NCBI RefSeq assembly: GCF_002958735.1
Contig: NZ_PPGH01000035.1
Span: 274,001 to 338,000 of the forward strand
Length of the DNA stretch: 64,000 bases
From: Chromatium okenii
GTDB taxonomy: Bacteria; Pseudomonadota; Gammaproteobacteria; Chromatiales; Chromatiaceae
Direction of reading: 5' to 3'
Part shown: one piece after another, positions 1-9,829 of the stretch
Numbering within the stretch: the first letter of the stretch is position 1
Layout of the letters: each line of letters begins with the position of its first letter
The notes under the pieces: model-generated
Seen by the model: only the letters and a program-made list of their open reading frames with translations
The model's database searches: none
What the model was told of the DNA's origin: nothing
Made by a program: the position numbers and the translations under genes

Positions 1-109
1 GTGTTGGTTCATTTAATAATTGGCACAAATCAAGGAAATGTTCTTGTGCAGCAGAACGTTCTTTTAATGTGGTAGATTGCCATTTGGCAATGAATTCATC
101 TGGAGTCAT
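1..109 (-). pseudogene. N-terminal fragment of a second MmeI-like methyltransferase gene (runs off the left edge)
   Basis: This 109-base segment is a near-identical direct repeat of the first codons of the large methyltransferase gene further right (1-125 matches 4798-4922 with about six mismatches). Its start codon (107-109) coincides exactly with the start inferred for the full copy. It reads MTPDEFIAKWQSTTLKERSA and stays open to the window edge, so the body lies outside. The copy may be intact beyond the edge or only a fragment. Because C-terminal pieces of the same family lie just to the right (536-745), I infer tandem copies of the gene in various states of decay. Confidence 0.6.
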
Positions 110-141
110 GGCGTTTAGTCGCTCATTAAAGAGGAATTAAT

Positions 142-390
142 ATGTGTATGTTACCCAAAACTGTCCGTATGGATGACAATAATTTATGGGTCGAATTGCA
201 CGACGGCAGGACAGTCGGTGTGCCGTTGGCATGGTTTCCGCGTTTGCTGGCGGCAACGCCGGAACAACGCAATGATTTTGAACTTAGTCCCAGAGGAATT
301 CATTGGGATTTACTTGATGAAGATATTGCAATTGCCGGGCTGTTGGCTGGCGTGGGCGATATGACAACGCATCGTTGTAAAGCTGCGTAG
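142..390 (+). CDS. DUF2442 domain-containing protein
   Basis: An 82-residue protein preceded by a good ribosome binding site (GAGGAA, about 6 bases before the ATG). The core motifs VELHDGRTVGVPLAWFPRLL, an ATPEQR stretch, and IHWDLLDEDIAIAGLLAG are typical of DUF2442. These are small proteins often found beside DUF4160 proteins in toxin-antitoxin-like pairs. No DUF4160 partner is visible here. The gene sits between two remnants of a methyltransferase, so it may have arrived with or inside that decaying locus. The biochemical function is unknown. Confidence 0.75.
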   Translation: MCMLPKTVRMDDNNLWVELHDGRTVGVPLAWFPRLLAATPEQRNDFELSPRGIHWDLLDEDIAIAGLLAGVGDMTTHRCKAA

Positions 391-529
391 ATTTCAACAT
401 GAATCCGTCAACTGGAATATCAATATTGGTTACACCGCTGAAGGTATTGGTGAGATGACGATTCTGGATGCACAAAAAAGCGGATTGTATCCATTACAGA
501 TTGAGCGTGTTCACGCAGAAGCCGCTTGA
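365..529 (+). pseudogene. Possible remnant of a small protein after DUF2442
   Basis: Overlapping the end of the DUF2442 gene in another frame is an open stretch without a convincing start. It ends GYTAEGIGEMTILDAQKSG...ERVHAEAA and stops at 527-529. The peptide looks protein-like, with a balanced composition and an acidic ILDA motif of the kind seen in short DUF2283-like proteins, but I cannot name a family with confidence. It could be the 3' part of a frameshifted partner gene or a chance frame. Confidence 0.25.
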
Positions 530-535
530 TTTTAA

Positions 536-745
536 CTGCTCCGCGCTTTATTGAGTACCAACAACTGCTGTAAAATTTCAGTTTCGCTCAATTCATTTCC
601 ACAGCCACGCTGGTTTTTTGTTATACAAATTGATCAGAATGCGCTCAGGATAACCCACCACAACTTCCGGCACTCGTTCAATCCATTCTGGCAGATTTAA
701 CCACTGCTCGCGCAATTAATTTAATTGAAATTCCTTCAAGGTAAT
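536..745 (-). pseudogene. Decayed C-terminal remnant of an MmeI-like methyltransferase
   Basis: Read leftwards, this stretch matches the C-terminal part of the methyltransferase at 2009-4906 (compare roughly 2060-2330). Recognisable pieces include LREQWLNLPEWIERVPE and NLYNKKPAW. About 27 codons are missing between them relative to the intact copy, and several stops interrupt the frame. It is therefore a degenerate fragment, not a gene. The bases from 746 to 838 hold nothing I can assign. Confidence 0.6.
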
Positions 746-838
746 GGCAGAGACAGCTATACAGAGCTTTGAGATTTTCATCGGTTTTTAGTAGCGGCAG
801 CATGATGTAATTGCTCGACGCATTGCGCTGATGTGAAT

Positions 839-869
839 GAAAAAGCCCCACAAATGCGGGGCTTTTTTG
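839..869. terminator. Bidirectional hairpin terminator
   Basis: A perfect GCCCC/GGGGC stem with a short ACAAATGC-type loop is flanked by A residues on the left and a run of T on the right. It can terminate in both directions. It separates the methyltransferase remnants from the KilA-N gene. Confidence 0.7.
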
Positions 870-900
870 TGTCTGCGTTTATTCAAAAAATCCCATCAGA

Positions 901-939
901 AAAAGCCCCCCTTTGAAAAAGGGTGGTTGGGGGGATTTA
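901..939. repeat. GC-tract palindromic repeat, copy 1
   Basis: The copy has the layout AAAAGCCCCCC-TTTGAAAAA-GGGTGG-TTGGGGGG-ATTTAAA. The same family occurs inside cheA (15545-15643) and yhdP (37002-37105). Here it abuts the end of the KilA-N gene, whose TAA stop (937-939) forms the outer edge of the repeat. Confidence 0.75.
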
Positions 940-1734
940 AAGCGGCAAGGATTGTGGATTGATATACGCTTCCAATCGCGCTAATAACTCAGGAAAACGC
1001 TCCACGAAAAACAGCGGCTGCGTCTCGCGGGGATTATTCGGACTGGTTTCATTGCGCCCATATTTCAAACCCTCCTCGGTTAAGCTCCAGAACCATTTAA
1101 TCGTGTTGCCGGTGCTCTTGCGGGAAAGATGTTCCAGAATGCCCATTGCTTCTAATGCCGGATTGACAGTCTTGGCAACGTGATGAAAAAGCGGACTCCT
1201 CATCTCTTTTAATAGCGGAGTGATCGCTCTGACCAGTGGTTCATCGACATAATCAGGAAGAAAATCAGGATTGATTCCTTCTGATTCACTGAGTTTAGCC
1301 AGCATCCGAATCTTGCTGGTTTCTGATACGCGCAATGCCCGCATTGCTAATTCAAAAATCTGAATCTTCATTGCTGGCTGATAGGGTAAAGCCGAATTGA
1401 CGGGTTGCAATGTACCTGTAACAACGGCATCAAAGGTACGAATGACCTTCAAATGAAACGACGGGCTGATCCACATTGCGTAAGCGTAGACCAGCTCCTT
1501 GACGACGAAAGTGCCAAGTCCTTGTTTTGCAAAGATAGACGGAATTCCGTCTATCTCGCATTCTTTAGCAAGATCAATCGTTTGCTGATTTTGAAGCCAA
1601 GTTGCTGGGCGATTTTTAACCGCACCACCTGAAGCCTTGTGCAGATCGTTCAGGCAATACCGACCTTCGGCATCCCTGTGAATTGTGACATCGTCAATGA
1701 CGATAGAAGAAAAAGACGGATGTTGCGAAACCAT
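937..1734 (-). CDS. KilA-N domain protein (phage antirepressor-like)
   Basis: A 265-residue protein. Residues about 10-110 form a KilA-N DNA-binding domain: an early DAEGRYCLNDLHKASGG segment, then NRPATWLQNQQT, then GLGTFVVKELVYAYAMWISP and a following FHLKVIRTF helix. KilA-N domains are typical of phage and prophage regulators and antirepressors. The C-terminal half is not recognised. The start is supported by a strong AAAGGAGG about 7 bases upstream. A 25-codon leader ORF precedes it. No other phage gene is visible, so this may be a solitary domesticated or relic gene. Confidence 0.8.
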   Translation of the reverse strand: MVSQHPSFSSIVIDDVTIHRDAEGRYCLNDLHKASGGAVKNRPATWLQNQQTIDLAKECEIDGIPSIFAKQGLGTFVVKELVYAYAMWISPSFHLKVIRTFDAVVTGTLQPVNSALPYQPAMKIQIFELAMRALRVSETSKIRMLAKLSESEGINPDFLPDYVDEPLVRAITPLLKEMRSPLFHHVAKTVNPALEAMGILEHLSRKSTGNTIKWFWSLTEEGLKYGRNETSPNNPRETQPLFFVERFPELLARLEAYINPQSLPL

Positions 1735-1756
1735 AAAGGCCTCCTTTCAGGTTTTC

Positions 1757-1834
1757 TCAAAGTAAATGCTTAAAAAATAAGCATCCCGCAGGGGCTTGAG
1801 ACCGCTGAAAGACGGCGAGTTCATTCGTGAGCAT
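1757..1834 (-). CDS. Short leader ORF upstream of the KilA-N gene
   Basis: A 25-codon ORF (MLTNELAVFQRSQAPAGCLF then FKHLL) has its own AGGAG ribosome binding site 4 bases before the ATG. It stops 22 bases before the KilA-N start. Inside it, 1766-1784 is a perfect 7-bp inverted repeat (ATGCTTA/TAAGCAT) with a 5-base loop. The layout resembles a translated leader, but I recognise no family, and the rest of 1840-2008 holds no other gene. Confidence 0.35.
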   Translation of the reverse strand: MLTNELAVFQRSQAPAGCLFFKHLL

Positions 1835-2008
1835 CCTGCTCCTTATTTCACCGCACCCCTACGAAATACCGTTAATCTTGGTGTCGTATTACACACAAAA
1901 GTTAGATATAAAAAACCGCTAATTCTCGTGTGCGGGTAACGCTTTCAGGTGTGTCTCAAGCACCTACCAATAGAAAAACACGCCAACAAACCAATGTCAA
2001 CCACTAAA

Positions 2009-4906
2009 TCAAGCGCATTTTCCCCGCGCCAGATTCAACGCTAATAATCGCTGCAAAATCTCCGCTTCATTCAATTCTGCTGCGTCATTTCCCCAGCCAT
2101 AAGCTGCTGCGACCGCTTGATCTAATTTGACATGTGCATTCACCAACCACGCCGGTTTTTTATTATACAAATTGGTCAGAGTGCGTTGTTTTAGTTGCGC
2201 AGCAAATGCGGGTTTAGCAATGATGCGTTCAGAATAGCCAGCGACAATTTCCGGCTGGCGTTCAATCCATTCTGGCGGATTTAACCAATTCTCACGCAAT
2301 TGATTGAGTTGAAATGCTGCCTCAGCAATAGCGACTGCGTGATCTCGATATTCAGATTTAACTGTCGGAATGATTGCACCGCTGTCTAAAGTTTTAATTC
2401 CACTGCCAGTATTCGCTGGCGTTAATCCAATTGGAAAAGGAAAAGTCTCAAATGTCGTGGTTGGAGTATAGCGCGGATTATTACCTGAACAGTGGTAAGT
2501 ACACATCCGCAATGTCCATAATTTATGAAAAAGTGAGTGTAAAATGCCAAAGGTGGTGTCATCAGAACGGGTAATTGCTGGAGTTGCGCTGTAAGGTAAA
2601 ACGCTGACTGGTGCAAATGTAAAAATAAGATGTTTTGCCACCAACGGAGTAATGATGTAGCGCGAAATATCTTTTAACGCTTTTCGCATTCCCGGACGCG
2701 CTTCTCCATACTGCCACCAATACTTGCGATGATTATCACGTCGAACGTTGTCACGCACGGGTTTAATACGATCTAAAACATAACCGAATGGCATTTCATA
2801 CAATGCCGCTGTTTCTTCTGGCATTCCGCAACCAAAATCAATCATCCAAATATCACGATTGCGCCGCACAACATCTAAACCGTTCCAGCCCGGACGTAAT
2901 ACATCACTATTCGGTTTTCCATGTGGATTCGGTGACAACAACCATTTCCGCGCTAAATCACCAGCAATATCAAATTCTCCAACTTGCAATACGCCTTGAA
3001 AAGCAACGCCAGCATTTTCAGCCAATGTTTTAGCGCCGGTTAAATCCGACATTGCTTCATTTGTGCTAGCTGTCAAATCTGCATAAATTGCTGCAACTTT
3101 TTCATTATTCAACACTGGTGTTAATTCTGTATTCCCGAAGCAAATCAAACTGACGCGCACCGCAGCGCCGCTGTTAATCCAAGGCTCATCTGACACGCAT
3201 TAAAAATGGTCGTCGTTGCACAAATGCGTTCCAATACTTGACGATTTGCTCCACCACGAATTGAGTTGGTTGATACTAAACCAGCAGCGTTGGCTTTTCC
3301 CATTTCAATCTGCGCCGCGCCTTTTCAAACCAATACGTCACCAAATCCGCACCGCCCGGAATGCGTCCCTGATAACAATTGCGCAGTCGTTTGACGTATT
3401 CATCGCCCATTGCGCCGAGCATTCGTTTATCACCTAAAAACGGTGGATTGCCGATAATGACATCAGCATCTGGCCAATTCGGTTCCGAACCATCTGCATT
3501 CACCACTGCATCACGTTGGTCAATGATATTGATGTTTTCAGAATTGGATTTTTTGCCAATGAAAACCCGTGATTCAGCATCCATTGAATTTCACCAATCC
3601 ACACCGTCACCTGCGCTAATTCAGCAGCATAGGAATTCAATTCAATGCCCAGCACGTTTTCCGGCCCGACCGATATAAAGCTGCGCGGCAATCCTAAACG
3701 CTCAGATTCTAAAATTACCTCGTGTTCCAAATCTTTCAATCCGCGCAATGCCAATAATAAAAAGTTTCCAGAACCGCAAGCTGGATCAAGGACGCGAAAA
3801 TTTCGCAACCGTTCAAATACCGTTGATAGCAATGCTTGCGCAGATTTAATCGTTTTATTACGAGTGATTGTAGATTTTGCTGCATCCGCTTTTTCCATTA
3901 ACGCAGTAATTTCAATCTGTTGCAGACGCCATTCTTCGCGCAATGGATCAAGCACTACTGGATTGACCAGCCGCATAATTGAAGCCGGATCAGTATAATG
4001 CGCACCGAGTTGTTCACGTTGATTGGGATCCAATCCGCGCTCGAATAAGGTGCCAAAAATACTCGGTTCAATCGCTGACCAATTTAACTGCGCCAATTCC
4101 CGCAAAATTCGCACATCATTGGGGGTTAATGGCAGCGGCGTTGCTGCATCAAATAATCCGCCATTAAACCAATCAACCGGATCATTCCCAAAGAATCCGC
4201 CAGTTGCCATTGTATTAAATAAATTGGTGAGCGTTTGCGGCAAATGTTCCAAACGCTTCTGCCCGTTTTTCAATAATTCACTAAACAATTTATTTGGCAA
4301 TAAACCAATATCTTCAGCGAAAAAACAAAAGAGAATTTGCTGGCAAAAATGCGCGACCTGTTGGGTATTATGACCACGTTCGCATAATGTTTGCGCCAAT
4401 TGACCAAATTGTCGCGCTGCCTTTTCCGTTAATGCCGCAGTGGTGAGCGTAGGGCGCAACCGCTCTGGCTCAGAAAAGACCCATTTTAATAATTGCAATT
4501 TGGCGGGAATGCGCAAATCTTCCAACGCCAGCGAATGCACTTTAGGCACTGTACCATTAAATGCCGTGTGAATAATAATCCGTTCCATATCGGAAACAAT
4601 CAGCAGCGGCGGATTTTCTAATGCCGGAGCGTAGCGATGCAGTTGGACAAATGCTTCATTCAAATTTTTGCGTTTGCCTTTATATTCCCAACCGAAATGA
4701 TCGCGTTTCCACACATCCGCCCAACCATCACCGCCAGTGGTTTTCTTTGCGCCACGCTCAAAACAATAAAACTCGCCAGTTGGGTCAATTGATGCCGGTG
4801 TTGGTTCATTTAATAATTGGCACAAATCAAGGAAATGTTCTTGTGCAGCAGAGCGTTCTTTTAATGTGGCAGCTTGCCATTTAGCAATGAATTCATCTGG
4901 AGTCAT
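2009..4906 (-). CDS. MmeI-like type II DNA methyltransferase/endonuclease (three frameshifts as read)
   Basis: About 966 residues once repaired. The N-terminal part carries a PD-(D/E)xK-like nuclease signature (GWADVW, then FGWEYKGKRKNLNEAF with the ExK core). A helical spacer follows, then an N6-adenine methyltransferase domain with motif I (LDPACGSGNFLLLAL) and motif IV (IGNPPFLGDKRM), and a C-terminal target-recognition region. This is the architecture of type IIG/IIL enzymes of the MmeI group, in which one polypeptide cuts and methylates. The start is set at the ATG at 4904-4906 (MTPDEF) because the left-edge copy begins there; a longer reading would overlap glcF. The frame breaks near 3193, 3315 and 3531, each repaired by one added base. 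Confidence 0.75.
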
Positions 4907-4940
4907 GGCGTTTAGTTGCTCACAAGAAAAGGATGATGGT

Positions 4941-6152
4941 TTATTGATCGTGATCCAATTGCTGCGCAAGTAATTCAACGGGATGACACACTTCAACGGC
5001 TAATCCCATTTCACGCAATCCCGCTGCAATATGTAATGCGCAACCAGCATTAGTAGTAATGAGATAAGTTGGCGCGAATGCCGCAATTGCGATGAGTTTG
5101 TCATTCAATAGCGCAGTTGCCATCTCTGGCTGTTGCAATAAATAAGTGCCAGCCGCGCCGCAACAGCGGTCATTGCCGGGCAACGGGATAATTTCCAATT
5201 CAGGAATACGTGCCAGCAATTGATAAACCGCAGCATTACCGCCGAGCAAATTGCGGTGTGAACAGGGTTCGTGCACGAGAACGCGCTGTGGCAATGGTTT
5301 GATTTTTAGGGTTTTTGGCCAAGAAACTTGATCTAAAAATGCGCAAATTTCGGTGGTGTGTTGCAGTGCTGGAGAGGTGCGCAATTCCGCGACGCAGGCG
5401 CTGGTGAGTCCGATCAGTTGCTGCGCAGCGTGGCGCTCGGCGCAGTTGGCGAGATGCGCAGCGGCGGCGGCGGGATAACCGTTGTGCCGCAACAGTGCGC
5501 CGCAGCAGGCGGATTTTGTGGAGGTGTTTATCGGCAAACCCAGCCGTTCGCACACGCGGAGCGCAGCGACGATTACCGCACCTTGGGCGCTGGCATCCAT
5601 GCAGCCGATGAATAATTCCAACGCAGCATTTGGTGCGGAATGCGGCGCGAGGCGGCGGGCGGTGAAACTCAATGCGGTTGCCATGCGGTGATAGGGTCGC
5701 AGTGCGGAAAGACGCGCCAATCCGCTGCGTTCGCTCAAACTTGCAACGCCGCTGGTGCGGTAAACGCTGGCGATTTGACCAATTAAATCAGTGATATGAC
5801 GCTGTGATAACGCAGCCAACCAGCCGTACTGCAACCAGCGTCGCCATGCAGGTAACGCAGCGATGCGGTGCGCTTTGGCGGCATCGGCGAGTTGACCGTA
5901 AGCAACCAATGATGGGCAAGCTGCTTCACAAGCGCGGCAGCCTAAACAGCCATCAAGATGCGCGATGAGTGGCGCAGTCAACGCGAGATTTCCCGTTAAC
6001 CAGCCTTGAATCAATGCGATACGTCCACGCGGAGAATCTGCTTCATGGCGAGTTTGTTCATACGTTGGACACACGGGCAAACATAGCCCACATTTCACGC
6101 ATTGATCAGCGAGACGCAGCATGTCCTGCGGAGAAATTGATTGAACCTTCAT
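4941..6152 (-). CDS. glcF: Glycolate oxidase iron-sulfur subunit GlcF-like
   Basis: A 403-residue (Fe-S) protein. There are two 4Fe-4S motifs: C18-C21-C24-C28 (CVKCGLCLPVCP) and C69-C72-C75-C79 (CLGCRACEAACP). Two CCG domains of the heterodisulfide-reductase type follow, each with a CCGA signature. Length and layout fit GlcF, the electron-transfer subunit of membrane-associated glycolate oxidase. GlcF proteins are also close to LutA-type lactate oxidation subunits. No glcD or glcE is seen next to it, so the partner flavoproteins would be elsewhere, and the exact substrate is an inference. Confidence 0.75.
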   Translation of the reverse strand: MKVQSISPQDMLRLADQCVKCGLCLPVCPTYEQTRHEADSPRGRIALIQGWLTGNLALTAPLIAHLDGCLGCRACEAACPSLVAYGQLADAAKAHRIAALPAWRRWLQYGWLAALSQRHITDLIGQIASVYRTSGVASLSERSGLARLSALRPYHRMATALSFTARRLAPHSAPNAALELFIGCMDASAQGAVIVAALRVCERLGLPINTSTKSACCGALLRHNGYPAAAAAHLANCAERHAAQQLIGLTSACVAELRTSPALQHTTEICAFLDQVSWPKTLKIKPLPQRVLVHEPCSHRNLLGGNAAVYQLLARIPELEIIPLPGNDRCCGAAGTYLLQQPEMATALLNDKLIAIAAFAPTYLITTNAGCALHIAAGLREMGLAVEVCHPVELLAQQLDHDQ

Positions 6153-6297
6153 AGATGATAATGGATAAAAACGGACGGGATAATGCGATGAATGGCGGTT
6201 AAGTGTACGCGAATCGTTGAATTGATTAGCACTGCATTGAGTGTTGCAGTGTTGAATCGCTATATTAAATGTTCGCTAACTTTCGAGACCTAACGCG

Positions 6298-6603
6298 ATG
6301 TCGTTTTATCGTCACCATGTGTTTTTCTGTACCAATCAGCGCGAACCAGATTGTGTCTGTTGTGGTCTAGCGAATGCTTCGGCGCTGCGTGATTATTTCA
6401 AACAAAAGGTGAAGGCACTGAAGCTGGAGGGAATACGCATCAATTCAGCAGGATGTTTGAACCGCTGCGCACTGGGACCGGTGATTGTGGTTTATCCCGA
6501 AGCAGTGTGGTATCGCTATGCAACAGTTGATGATCTCGACGAAATTTTGCATGAGCATCTCATTCATGGACGTCCCGTTGAGCGTCTCAAACTGCCGGAT
6601 TAG
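6298..6603 (+). CDS. Thioredoxin-like 2Fe-2S ferredoxin
   Basis: A 101-residue protein of the (2Fe-2S) ferredoxin domain family with a thioredoxin-like fold. It starts with YRHHVFFCTNQREPDCVCCG, where the first cluster cysteines lie. The second pair follows in INSAGCLNRCALGPVIVVYP, and the protein ends with a typical ILHEHLIHGRPVERL tail. It is thought to carry electrons, with no fixed partner. It is divergent from glcF and stands alone upstream of the ribosomal protein operon. Confidence 0.85.
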   Translation: MSFYRHHVFFCTNQREPDCVCCGLANASALRDYFKQKVKALKLEGIRINSAGCLNRCALGPVIVVYPEAVWYRYATVDDLDEILHEHLIHGRPVERLKLPD

Positions 6604-6755
6604 ATCGGATTGCGCAACAGTTTTTCGGAACCTGATGCTTGTCTTGATAAAAATGATCACGTAACATGCGCGATCTTTCTCGACCCAGAAATTCATATTT
6701 TTAAGGTCTGTACACCCAAATTTTAGTGGTGAACAGTCCTCTCGGAGCCTAGATC

Positions 6756-7193
6756 ATGACGACGACTGTTAGCGCCAAACCCGCCGAGGTTCGCCGCGCC
6801 TGGTATCTGGTTGACGCCGATGGTAAGACCCTCGGGCGGTTAGCAAGTGAGCTGGCACTGCGTTTGCGCGGCAAGCATAAACCGCAGTACACGCCTCACG
6901 TTGACACCGGGGATTATCTTGTTGTTGTGAATGCGGAAAAAATTCGGGTAACCGGAAACAAACTCCAAGACAAGATGTATTACCGTCACACCGGTTATGT
7001 TGGCAACCTGAAATCTACCAATCTCGCTAAGTTGCTTGAAACCACACCCGAACGCGCTATTCAACTGGCAGTAAAGGGAATGTTGCCACGCGGACCGCTT
7101 GGTCGTGCGATGTTCCGCAAACTGCGTGTTTACGCCGGGCCAGAACATGGTCATCAGGCACAACAGCCCCAAGTTCTCGATCTCAACGTTTAG
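6756..7193 (+). CDS. rplM: 50S ribosomal protein L13
   Basis: A 145-residue L13 protein, which is the usual length. Motifs include [20 protein letters not shown], the [20 protein letters not shown] stretch and the C-terminal [20 protein letters not shown]. It binds 23S rRNA early in large-subunit assembly. It is followed 10 bases later by rpsI, the standard bacterial rplM-rpsI operon. Confidence 0.98.
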   Translation: MTTTVSAKPAEVRRAWYLVDADGKTLGRLASELALRLRGKHKPQYTPHVDTGDYLVVVNAEKIRVTGNKLQDKMYYRHTGYVGNLKSTNLAKLLETTPERAIQLAVKGMLPRGPLGRAMFRKLRVYAGPEHGHQAQQPQVLDLNV

Positions 7194-7203
7194 GAATTGA
7201 CGC

Positions 7204-7593
7204 ATGTCGGAGACGCAACACGCAATCGGCCGTCGTAAGACTTCCGCCGCACGAGTTTTCTTATCGGTTGGCTCAGGTACGATCACAGTCAACAACCGTC
7301 CGTTGGATCAATTTTTCGGTCGTGAAACAGCGCGGATGGTCGTCCGTCAGCCGCTGGTCACTGCTGGATTAGTTGATCGCGTTGACATCAAGGTGACAGT
7401 CACTGGCGGCGGTAATACCGGACAAGCTGGCGCAATCCGTCACGGTATCGCCCGCGCTTTGGTCATTTATGACGAAAATCTTCGTTCACCGATGCGCCGT
7501 GCTGGTTTCCTAACCCGCGATGCGCGTGAAGTAGAACGTAAGAAAGTCGGTCTGCATAAAGCCCGTAAGCGTCCACAGTTCTCGAAACGTTAA
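7204..7593 (+). CDS. rpsI: 30S ribosomal protein S9
   Basis: A 129-residue S9 protein with the conserved [13 protein letters not shown] start, the [19 protein letters not shown] core and the basic [11 protein letters not shown] tail that reaches the decoding site. It is the second gene of the rplM-rpsI operon and is followed 10 bases later by a tRNA-Gln gene. Confidence 0.98.
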   Translation: MSETQHAIGRRKTSAARVFLSVGSGTITVNNRPLDQFFGRETARMVVRQPLVTAGLVDRVDIKVTVTGGGNTGQAGAIRHGIARALVIYDENLRSPMRRAGFLTRDAREVERKKVGLHKARKRPQFSKR

Positions 7594-7603
7594 ACGGTTT
7601 CCT

Positions 7604-7677
7604 TGGGGGATCGTCTAGCGGCAGGACAGCGGACTCTGACTCCGCTAACCTAGGTTCGAATCCTAGTCCCCCAGCCA
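7604..7677 (+). tRNA. tRNA-Gln (anticodon CTG)
   Basis: A full cloverleaf can be drawn. The acceptor stem is TGGGGGA/TCCCCCA, with G as discriminator and an encoded CCA. The anticodon stem is GCGGA/TCCGC with loop CTCTGAC, giving anticodon CTG. The T loop is GGTTCGAATCC. It lies immediately after rpsI and may be co-transcribed with it. Confidence 0.95.
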
Positions 7678-7685
7678 AACAAAAA

Positions 7686-7717
7686 GCGCCTAACTTAATA
7701 GTTAGGCGCTTTTTTTG
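7686..7717 (+). terminator. Rho-independent terminator after tRNA-Gln
   Basis: A nine-pair stem GCGCCTAAC/GTTAGGCGC with a six-base loop is followed by seven T residues. It closes the rplM-rpsI-tRNA unit before the chemosensory cluster. Confidence 0.9.
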
Positions 7718-7881
7718 TGAGCTATGATCAGTTTTGCCGTGAACACAATTTTGGTTTGCGCCACCCAGCAATCACAAAGCACAATTGCCACGAAATTTTA
7801 GTCAGTCTATTCAGCGCAACTGTCTTTATTTTGTGCTATTCAGGATCATGCAAACGACGTATCTGAGCTCAGGACACCACT

Positions 7882-9797
7882 ATGGCACTCGTCAAGAAAA
7901 CTGGTCTTTCTGCATCCACAACATCCACCGAAACGCGCTCTAGTGCTGCAACTACCCGCGAAGCCGAGGCGCAGCGTAAACGCGCCCGTACGCTCGCCAA
8001 GCAGCAACAGGCTGCCGAGCGTGTGGCCTCCGCTACCGCGCAATTAGCTTCTGGAATCAATGAAGCAGCTTCTGCTGCCGAAGAACTCAAACGTTCGGCG
8101 GATCAAATTGCCACCGGTGCTGAAGAAGCCTCTGGTGCCGCACAAGAATCGCTCGCTGCGTTTAAGCAAGTTGGCACGGCACTTGGACGACAACTGGACA
8201 GCGCCATACAAGCACAGACCAAAGTTGATGCGACGCAGGCATTGATCACGCGGGTAAGCGGCGACGTGATCAGTCTCATTACCAACGTTGGTTTTTCGGC
8301 ACAGCGACAAACCGATTCCGTGAAAATGGTCGCCGAACTCGAACAGCAAGCCGCGAACATCGGCGACATTGTGAAAGCGGTTGCACGCATCGCCGATCAA
8401 ACCAATTTGCTGGCGCTGAATGCGGCGATTGAAGCAGCGCGAGCTGGCAAACATGGCAAAGGTTTTGCCGTGGTCGCTGATGAAGTACGCACACTTGCGG
8501 AAACTTCCGAAAAAAGTGCTAAACAAATTCAAGACCTTGTGGCGCAGATTCAATCAGAAGTGCAGACCATTTCTGATGGCATCAACACTTCTGCGGCCAA
8601 AGTTCAGGCAGAAGTTGATAACGGAAGAACCATCAACAATCAGCTTGACCAGATTCGCCTTGATGCAATTGAAGTTGCACGCGGCGTTCAAGAAATCGCC
8701 ACGACTGCGCAGCAATCCAATGCCGCTGCACATCAAGCGTTAAAAGGCACGGAAGAAATTGCGGCGGCGGCTGAAGAACAATCCGCTGCCTCCGAGAATC
8801 GGTCAAAACCGTTGCCGAACAAACGCAAGCCCTCACTGAATGCGAACAGGCAGCACAGAATCTGTCTGAATTGGCGGAAGAATTGAAGAATTCGACTGAC
8901 ATCGCCAAAAGTGCCGAAGAGGTCGCATCGGCCGCCGAGGAGCTGTCTTCGGCAGTGCAGGAAATCAACCGTTCTGGCGGGCAAATTATGACTGCCGTGG
9001 AGCAGATTCGGAAAAGTGCTCAGGTGCAGGCTTCGGCAACTGAGGAATCTGCGGCGGCGATTACGCAAATTGAGAAGGGTTTAGAAATTGCGCTGGCGCG
9101 GGCGCGATTGGCGAATGAAAAAGTGCAGGCGATTCGAGCATTACTTGGTACTAACAAAAGCAGTATTGAGTCATTGATTGCTGGCGTCTCTGAATCGGTG
9201 GTCGTGTCGCGCTCAAATTTCAAACAAATAAAAGGTTTGGAATTAGTTTCACGGCGAATTGATAAAATCGTTGACGCAATTACTACGGTCTCAATTCAAA
9301 CCAACATGCTGGCAGTCAACGGTTCAATTGAAGCAGCACGCGCTGGTGAATTCGGTAAAGGATTTGTCGTCGTTGCTACTGATATTCGCAATTTGGCGCA
9401 CGATTCAGCCGAGAATGCCGATCGCATTAAAGATTTAGTGAAAGCAGTTCAGGATCAAATTGGCATCGTTGGGCGTGATTTAGAAGAAATTATTTCTTCA
9501 GCGAGTGCGGAGACCGAAAAAGCTAAAGTCATTACCAGCGGTCTTATTACCATCGAAACCGATGTCAGTTTGATTGAACAGGGCACGAATGAAATTCTCA
9601 ATGCCGCTGGCGAAATTGCTGCGGCAATTGCGCAGATTAAAACCGGTGTTGATCAGATTTCTGCTGCGGCACAAGAAGCAGAAAAAGCAGCGGGAGAATC
9701 TGCTGCTGCGGCGAAACAACAGTCGCAAGGCGCAGAAGAATTAGCGGCTGCTATTGAGGAAATCGCCTCACTCGCTGACGAATTGCAAAGCGCCTGA
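7882..9797 (+). CDS. Soluble methyl-accepting chemotaxis protein with two signalling tips (frameshift as read)
   Basis: About 638 residues once one base is restored near 8796. It has no transmembrane segment and no recognisable ligand-binding domain. It is nearly all alanine/glutamate/glutamine-rich coiled coil. Two separate receptor hairpin tips are visible: [20 protein letters not shown] at about residue 172, and [20 protein letters not shown] at about residue 470. Each is followed by the GKGF-VVA-D-R-LA return helix. The second tip carries substitutions (MLAVNGS for LLALNAA). It is the first gene of the che cluster, followed by a triple CheW protein. It probably acts in the cytoplasm, as FrzCD does in Myxococcus, but its input is unknown. 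Confidence 0.85.
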
Positions 9798-9829
9798 ACG
9801 TCATCGCCGGTACGCAGGAGCGAATCAAT

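Noticed and set aside
901..939. CRISPR-like or transposon-end interpretation of the GC-tract repeats
   Set aside because: Copies are far apart, not regularly spaced, and no transposase or cas gene is near.
937..1734. Active prophage around the KilA-N gene
   Set aside because: No integrase, structural, lysis or replication genes are present on either side.
3500..4996. Longer N-terminus of the methyltransferase reaching to 4996
   Set aside because: It would overlap the end of glcF by over 50 bases, and the left-edge repeat copy begins at the internal ATG equivalent to 4906.
8044..8553. Antisense open frame opposite the first receptor tip
   Set aside because: It lies entirely across conserved receptor sequence and has no independent support.
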